A program made the position numbers and the translations under genes. The notes under the pieces were generated by a model, which was given only the letters and a program-made list of their open reading frames with translations, did no database searches and was not told the origin of the DNA. DNA of 64,000 bases from Cohnella lubricantis (GTDB taxonomy: Bacteria; Bacillota; Bacilli; Paenibacillales; Paenibacillaceae). Below, piece after piece: positions 59,630 through 64,000 of the stretch (position 1 is the first letter of the stretch; every line of letters starts with the position of its first letter). The stretch lies in NCBI RefSeq assembly GCF_014212015.1, contig NZ_JACJVN010000039.1, positions 1 through 64,000 of the forward strand, read 5' to 3'.

Positions 59630-60496
59630 ATGGAGATCGACGTGTCTTTCGATTCTTTCTGCAGATTGTATGACAACGAGCATGCGTGCGCGGAGCAAAT
59701 GTATCAGGACAAGTGGCCCGAAGGCTTTCGCTGCCCCGTCTGTCGGCATACGCAAGCGTCGGTAATCCGAACTCGACGTTTGCCATTATACGAATGCAGG
59801 AAGTGTCGTTATCAAGCTTCTTTAACAACCGGCACCGTCATGGAGAAGAGCAAGACTCCGCTTGTCAAATGGTTCCGCGCCATTTATTTGCTGTCGCATG
59901 GCGCGACTGCGGTGCAAATCGCCAACGCGATCAAGGTCACTTACAAGACCGCCTGGCTAATCGCCCATAAGATTCGTCACGCTATTAAGCAGATCATCGC
60001 GGATACCCCTCTTACCGGCCATGTGCGGATTCTTGAATCACGATACGGCGCCACTTCTTTTGCGGCGCAATTTAGCACAAGGGCCGTCCATCACCCGCTA
60101 ATCGCCGCCGCTTCCGTATCGGATGACGGCAAGATGGTTCATGTTCGAATGGCTAGAGTCCCCGCAAGCCATATTTTCAAAGGAATCGTCCTGAAGGACG
60201 CCTATCAAAGCTTCATTCTCCGTCATGTTGCTTCGGATGCGGATATCACGGCTACTTACGGCCTTTACAACTTCGCGCGCTACAAGCCGTTATACAGCTT
60301 TAGCCGCGACGCGGTGCGTTACCTGAATCAGACCTACTGCGGCGTCGGCCTTAAGCATTTGAAGTCCTACCTGGACGAGTACAGCTATCGGCACCAGTTC
60401 GCATCGCTGGACCAATCTTTAGCCGCTCACTTGATGCGCCAATGCGCCAACCGTCCCGCACTTCCCTACCGCCAACTCATCAAGACCGCCGCATGA
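59630..60496 (+). CDS. IS1595-type transposase homologue, catalytically degenerate
   Basis: A 288-aa protein. An intact zinc ribbon (CPVC at 35-38, CRKC at 56-59) precedes the segment ASLTTGTVMEKSKTPLVKWFRAIYLLS and a helix-turn-helix (TAVQIANAIKVTYKTAWLIAHKIRHAI), all as in IS1595/ISXO2-like transposases. The DDE domain is recognisable by HLKSYLDEYSYRHQF, but the usual acids are gone: the IDE motif reads ILE (Leu 135), the TDG motif reads TYG (Tyr 210) and the HxNxxE region reads SFSRDAVRYLNQ. No terminal inverted repeats were found around the gene. ATG 59630 follows AGGG by 6 nt; earlier ATGs lie in the LexA box. The promoter with two LexA boxes suggests DNA-damage induction. I infer a domesticated DNA-binding protein rather than a mobile element. 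Confidence 0.8.
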   Translation: MEIDVSFDSFCRLYDNEHACAEQMYQDKWPEGFRCPVCRHTQASVIRTRRLPLYECRKCRYQASLTTGTVMEKSKTPLVKWFRAIYLLSHGATAVQIANAIKVTYKTAWLIAHKIRHAIKQIIADTPLTGHVRILESRYGATSFAAQFSTRAVHHPLIAAASVSDDGKMVHVRMARVPASHIFKGIVLKDAYQSFILRHVASDADITATYGLYNFARYKPLYSFSRDAVRYLNQTYCGVGLKHLKSYLDEYSYRHQFASLDQSLAAHLMRQCANRPALPYRQLIKTAA

Positions 60497-60716
60497 GTTC
60501 TATTCGTCATCTCGGATAAGAATCATCCATGCCGAATGACAGACCAACTCTGAGCCTAGTGTATACCAACTGAACGCACGATCATATCCCAACCTCCCCC
60601 TACCTGAGCAGTGGGGATAAGCCTAAAAATGTGAAAAAAACAGATAGGCGCGCTGAGTGGCGACAGGTGTGGAGCTTACAGTTAAAGATGACGGATGAGG
60701 TTAGGTAATCGCATCA
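60497..60716. other. Non-coding stretch after the transposase-like gene
   Basis: About 220 nt without an acceptable reading frame, ribosome site or clear hairpin. No inverted repeat pairing with sequence upstream of 59550 is apparent. Confidence 0.4.
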
Positions 60717-60750
60717 CTAAAAACGCCGGCCCCTCATAGGAGGAGTCGGC
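60717..60750 (-). terminator. Terminator of the glutathione peroxidase gene
   Basis: Minus strand: GCCGACTCCTC-CTAT-GAGGGGCCGGC (60750-60725, one mismatch) followed by GTTTTTAG. Confidence 0.85.
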
Positions 60751-60757
60751 ATAAAGA

Positions 60758-61237
60758 TTATTTTTGCGACAGCTGAGCGGCCAGTTCGCCTTCAAGCTCT
60801 TCAGGCGTTACTTGCGGCTCGAAGCGCTTGACGACGTTCCCTTCGCGATCGACTAGGAACTTTGCGAAGTTCCATTTGATATCCCACTCATCTGCAGGGC
60901 TGCGGCTGGTTAAATACGCGAACAGCGGGTGCGGGTTATCGCCGATGACTTCGACCTTCTCGAACAACGGGAACGTCACGCCGTAGTTGAGCTTACAGAA
61001 CTCCTCGATCTTCTCCTCGCTCTCCGGCTCCTGTTCTTTGAACTGGTTGCATGGGAAGCCGAGCACGACAAGCCCTTGATCGCGATAACGCTCATAGAGC
61101 CTCTGCAGCCCTTCGTATTGCGGGGTCAACCCGCATTTGCTGGCTGTATTGACGATGAGCAGCACTTTGCCGCGATATTCGCCCAGCATCGTCTCTTCGC
61201 CGCGAATCGTTCTCACCTTATAATCATATACCGACAT
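60758..61237 (-). CDS. Glutathione peroxidase family thiol peroxidase
   Basis: A 159-aa peroxidase that reduces hydroperoxides, in bacteria usually with thioredoxin as donor. The peroxidatic cysteine is in NTASKCGLTPQY (Cys 35), the partner Gln in FPCNQFKEQEP (Gln 65, with the possible resolving Cys 63), and Trp/Asn in IKWNFAKFLVD. ATG 61237 lies 8 nt after GGAGG; the frame is open further upstream but without a site. Monocistronic. Confidence 0.93.
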   Translation of the reverse strand: MSVYDYKVRTIRGEETMLGEYRGKVLLIVNTASKCGLTPQYEGLQRLYERYRDQGLVVLGFPCNQFKEQEPESEEKIEEFCKLNYGVTFPLFEKVEVIGDNPHPLFAYLTSRSPADEWDIKWNFAKFLVDREGNVVKRFEPQVTPEELEGELAAQLSQK

Positions 61238-61416
61238 ATTGCCAGCCTCCTTCATATGGAACCATAATGTCCCCTCTTCTCTATAATTGAAGTCCAACGA
61301 CAGACGAAAGTCAAATCCGCGCACTTGATTCCGGCCAGTATCCGCACATAACCTCGCCAAGGCAGAAAATACTACCTCTTGTTGCCGGATTCCTATTGCT
61401 GCACGAGGTGATTGTT

Positions 61417-62547
61417 ATGCGTTCGTACCGCCTATCGATTAAGGCCAACATGTTGATGGCACTAGCATTGTTATTCTGCACAGCCGCCGCTAACCCGGAT
61501 TCGGTCCGCTTGGAGATCCGCGCAAGCCCGAAGGCAACGCTCGTCACCGGGACGGAAGCTCCGTCCGCGGCGATGGATAAGCTGGAGGCAGCCGAGCCGT
61601 TGAATCCGCCTCTCGTGACTCCATCACTTACGGATGTATACCTCACTTCGCCCGCTGGAACGTATCGCTTGGATGCCAACGGCTTCTGGTGGGATGAATC
61701 GCTCAGCCATCGGTTGAAGCTGCCTCGCTCGCTGAGCCGGAGGTTATCTAAGCAAAGCAGAGCTATGCGCAAGCATCATTACGGAGAGTTAATGGCTTGG
61801 GAGGACGCCAAGAGGATCATCCCGCGCAAGAGCACGTTCGCGATCACGGACGTCGAGACCGGCCTCACGTTCCGCGTCCAGAATCGTGCCGGCAGCGACC
61901 ATGCGGACGTCCAGCCGCTGACGAAGGAAGATACGCGGATCATGTCGCTAATCTATGATCAGGGCTGGAGTTGGCGGCGCAAGGCGATTATCGTGACGGC
62001 AGGAGACCGACGAATCGCCGCCTCGATGAACGGCAAGCCGCATGGCGGGGACGGCATTCCGGGCAACGGCTTCTCCGGGCACTTCTGCGTCCACTTCCTG
62101 GGCAGCAGCACGCATCGTTCAGAGCATCCGGATCCGATCCATCAGCTCATGGTTCATAAAGCCGCGGGCAAGCTGCGATCCTATCTGGACGAATCGTCGC
62201 CGGATCGACTGGCGCAAAGCTTAATTATTGCGCTCGATCACAGAGAGACCGAGACGATCCGGATGATCGCCGAAGGGATGGACGCCAGACGCTTCGCACT
62301 GCTCGCCGCCCAAGCGCAGAAGCTGTCCGCCATCCGGTTAAGCGACCCGTCAAGTACGGAACCGGAGGCTTCCTCCGGACTGCTGGCGTACGAGATGGAT
62401 CGCCGCGTCTCCGCCATATACTTGCGGGGGGGCAGGCGCAACGATAAGCTGCACATGATTTTCACGCGGCCATCCTTAGAAGCTCCTTGGCGGTTGCTCG
62501 AAGTGAACCCCTGGACACGCGATGAAGTTGAAGCCGATCCCGGATAA
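61417..62547 (+). CDS. Exported protein with conserved FSGHFCVHF domain
   Basis: A 376-aa protein with an N-terminal signal/anchor (NMLMALALLFCTAAANP). The middle domain (about residues 145-250) has a striking conserved core: FAITDVETGLTFRVQNR, WSWRRKAIIVTAGDRRIAASMNG, and FSGHFCVHFLGSSTH, a His/Cys-rich motif that also occurs in cell-wall-associated Firmicute proteins with peptidoglycan-binding domains. The C-terminal 120 residues are unassigned. Function unknown; a cell-wall or spore-envelope role is likely from export and motif. GAGGTG 6 nt before ATG 61417. Confidence 0.65.
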   Translation: MRSYRLSIKANMLMALALLFCTAAANPDSVRLEIRASPKATLVTGTEAPSAAMDKLEAAEPLNPPLVTPSLTDVYLTSPAGTYRLDANGFWWDESLSHRLKLPRSLSRRLSKQSRAMRKHHYGELMAWEDAKRIIPRKSTFAITDVETGLTFRVQNRAGSDHADVQPLTKEDTRIMSLIYDQGWSWRRKAIIVTAGDRRIAASMNGKPHGGDGIPGNGFSGHFCVHFLGSSTHRSEHPDPIHQLMVHKAAGKLRSYLDESSPDRLAQSLIIALDHRETETIRMIAEGMDARRFALLAAQAQKLSAIRLSDPSSTEPEASSGLLAYEMDRRVSAIYLRGGRRNDKLHMIFTRPSLEAPWRLLEVNPWTRDEVEADPG

Positions 62548-62621
62548 AAGCTCTCGCATAATCCCATAATAAGCCAGTCAAGCACCACCCCACTATGGAC
62601 TAGGAGGACTATTGGGAACCC

Positions 62622-63176
62622 ATGAACAAATTCGTCAAGCCTGTCGGATTCGCCGCGCTCGGGCTCATGCTCGTCAATGCCGCATATGGCTCGCCAATGA
62701 CTAGCGCGAATTCAGAACCGGCACCAGCGGCATCTGTCAATGTCGACATTATCAACGGCAAGGGAGAGGCGGTAGGCAAGGCCGTCCTGACACAGCAGGA
62801 CGACGGCGTCCGCATTCATCTCGAAGCGAACCATCTGCCGCCAGGCGTTCACGGCATACACTTCCATGAACTCGGCAAATGCGGCACGCCTGACTTCAAA
62901 GATGCGGGGGAACACTTCAATCCGGGGAAGAAGCAGCATGGCTTCCATAACCCGAAGGGCTTCCACGCCGGTGATCTGCCGAACATTACGGTGAAGGACG
63001 ACGGTACGGTCGTCGCCGATCTGGTCAGCAATCAAGTGACGCTGGCGAAGGGTCAATCAACCTCCCTGCTGAAGAAAGGCGGCACGGCGCTCGTCATTCA
63101 CGAGAAAGCCGACGATTACAAGACCGATCCGTCGGGCAATTCCGGCAGCCGGATTGCATGCGGGGCCATCAAATAG
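62622..63176 (+). CDS. sodC: Cu/Zn superoxide dismutase
   Basis: A 184-aa exported superoxide dismutase. A signal peptide (about 1-24, no lipobox) precedes the beta-barrel. The metal-site residues can all be matched: HFH in GIHFHELGKC, His in GEHFNP and in KKQHG, His and Asp in GFHAGDLPN, and the last copper ligand in VIHEKADDY; disulfide cysteines are in GKCG and ACGAIK. B. subtilis YojM lacks some copper ligands, so this copy looks more competent. It follows the exported protein gene by 74 nt on the same strand. Confidence 0.92.
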   Translation: MNKFVKPVGFAALGLMLVNAAYGSPMTSANSEPAPAASVNVDIINGKGEAVGKAVLTQQDDGVRIHLEANHLPPGVHGIHFHELGKCGTPDFKDAGEHFNPGKKQHGFHNPKGFHAGDLPNITVKDDGTVVADLVSNQVTLAKGQSTSLLKKGGTALVIHEKADDYKTDPSGNSGSRIACGAIK

Positions 63177-63183
63177 CAAATAA

Positions 63184-63219
63184 AAAGAAACCGTCCGGAG
63201 TGTATCCAGACGGTTTCCT
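63184..63219. terminator. Bidirectional terminator between sodC and ppaC
   Basis: GAAACCGTC (63189-63197) and GACGGTTTC (63211-63219) form a 9-bp stem. The minus-strand side continues TTTTTATTTG (better for ppaC), the plus-strand side CTTGCG after TTTCC. Confidence 0.88.
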
Positions 63220-63243
63220 TGCGTTCTAATATCGCTAATCGGA

Positions 63244-64000
63244 TTATCGCTTGTTGAAAATATCCGTAAGCACCGGAACGATCTGCGACTTGCGGGAGAC
63301 GACGCCCTTCAGCACTGCGCGGTTCGCGTCCAGCTTCACGCCATACGCATCTTCGACAGCGCCGGCTTCCTTGCCGAGCGCTACGCCGACCGAATCGTTG
63401 TTCAGAATGTCCGTGACGACGAACAGGAACAGGTCGAGGCCTTTGGCCGCGATGATGCCGTTCAGCTTCGTCTCAAGCTCGGCTTGGCGCGACAGTACGT
63501 CGTTCACGTCGACCGCGTTCACTTGCGCGATCTCAACCTTGGCGGTGCCCATCGAGAATTCCTTGGCGTCGAGGGACACCAGCTCATCGATCGACTTGTC
63601 AGCCAAGTTCGCGCCTGCCTTCAGCATGTCGAGGCCGTACTTCTCCGGATCTACGCCTGCGATCGCAGCCAACTCGCGAGCTGCGGCTACGTCTTCCGGC
63701 GTGCAAGTCGGCGACTTGAACAGCAGCGAGTCCGAGATGATCGCGGACAGCATGAGACCGGCGATGTCCGTGGGGATCTCGACACCGTTCTCCTTGTACA
63801 TCTTCTTCAGAATCGTCGCGGTGCAGCCGACCGGCTCAGCGCGGTAGTACAGCGGGCCGCTCGTCTCGAAGTTCGCGATGCGGTGATGGTCGATGACCTC
63901 CGCGACGCGGACTTGGTCGATGTCCGAAGCGCTCTGTTGACGTTCGTTGTGGTCAACGAGAATGACTTCCTTCACTTCGTTCGCAACCGTCTCGACCAGG
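63244..64000 (-). CDS. ppaC: Manganese-dependent inorganic pyrophosphatase (partial)
   Basis: A family II (DHH) pyrophosphatase that hydrolyses pyrophosphate to drive biosynthesis. The frame runs off the right edge; about 60 N-terminal residues with the GHKNPDTDT-type metal motif are outside. Visible are VDHNE (DHN motif), [10 protein letters not shown] (DHH motif), and in the C-terminal DHHA2 domain [10 protein letters not shown], the substrate-binding SRKxQ. No CBS insert. It ends just before the shared terminator. Confidence 0.95.
   Translation of the reverse strand, partial: LVETVANEVKEVILVDHNERQQSASDIDQVRVAEVIDHHRIANFETSGPLYYRAEPVGCTATILKKMYKENGVEIPTDIAGLMLSAIISDSLLFKSPTCTPEDVAAARELAAIAGVDPEKYGLDMLKAGANLADKSIDELVSLDAKEFSMGTAKVEIAQVNAVDVNDVLSRQAELETKLNGIIAAKGLDLFLFVVTDILNNDSVGVALGKEAGAVEDAYGVKLDANRAVLKGVVSRKSQIVPVLTDIFNKR

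Noticed and set aside
59555..60716. Intact IS1595 insertion sequence
   Set aside because: No terminal inverted repeats or target-site duplication seen, catalytic residues are lost, and the promoter is a regulated chromosomal type.

Overview
The window looks like chromosomal DNA of a GC-rich, endospore-forming Firmicute of the Paenibacillaceae type (Paenibacillus/Cohnella-like). Signs are a complete GerA-type germinant receptor operon, a YjcZ-type sporulation mini-protein, RNase J, HelD, YeeI, a T-box leader, LexA boxes of the Bacillus type, strong AGGAGG ribosome sites and frequent TTG/GTG starts. No rRNA, tRNA, CRISPR array, phage or intact insertion sequence is visible; both window ends fall in ordinary chromosome (the last gene, ppaC, runs off the right edge).

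Layout. 0-3.5 kb: asd under a T-box leader, divergent from RNase J. 3.5-8.6 kb: a tightly coupled four-gene operon (type III polyketide synthase, methyltransferase, FAD monooxygenase/reductase, MMPL exporter) that looks like a phenolic-lipid or quinone pathway. 8.7-17.8 kb: DUF3231, MFS exporter, heme O synthase, a methyltransferase-TPR protein, modAB without modC, a TIM-barrel isomerase and a YhdH-type oxidoreductase. 18-22.2 kb: gerA-gerB-gerC plus a small membrane protein. 22.2-30.5 kb: metallo-hydrolase, Asn/Gly-rich lipoprotein, amino-acid permease, LysE exporter, RNase Z, and an AraC regulator divergent from two Gfo/Idh dehydrogenases. 30.5-31 kb: two different tandem-repeat arrays (44 bp and 51 bp units). 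31-33.6 kb: paired fluoride channels, a relic gene end, a cupin with a Gly-rich tail and YjcZ. 33.8-35.7 kb: a fused azoline-forming cyclodehydratase (ThiF-like/YcaO).

36-46.8 kb: CPBP protease, a NarL-type two-component pair, HelD, a possible small RNA, a TetR operon with two operators placed on its promoter, a VC0807-like protein and metE. 47-52 kb: selD-mnmH (tRNA selenation), a YebC/PmpR regulator, a phosphatase and a quinone oxidoreductase. 52-58.2 kb: GH78 rhamnosidase, EamA transporter, GIY-YIG protein, DUF2087 regulator, coiled-coil protein. 58.2-60.5 kb: decaying genes around greA (a MerR-TipAS regulator with an internal deletion and the tail of a beta-propeller gene), followed by the most unusual item of the window: an IS1595-type transposase homologue that has lost all three recognisable catalytic acids but sits behind a clear promoter carrying two LexA boxes. 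60.7-64 kb: glutathione peroxidase, an exported protein, Cu/Zn superoxide dismutase and ppaC.

Functionally most of the window is housekeeping, envelope, sporulation and stress genes; the accessory interest lies in the polyketide operon, the YcaO locus, the repeat arrays, the putative small RNA and the SOS-linked transposase derivative. All functional calls come from reading protein motifs and gene order by eye; no database search or structure prediction was run.
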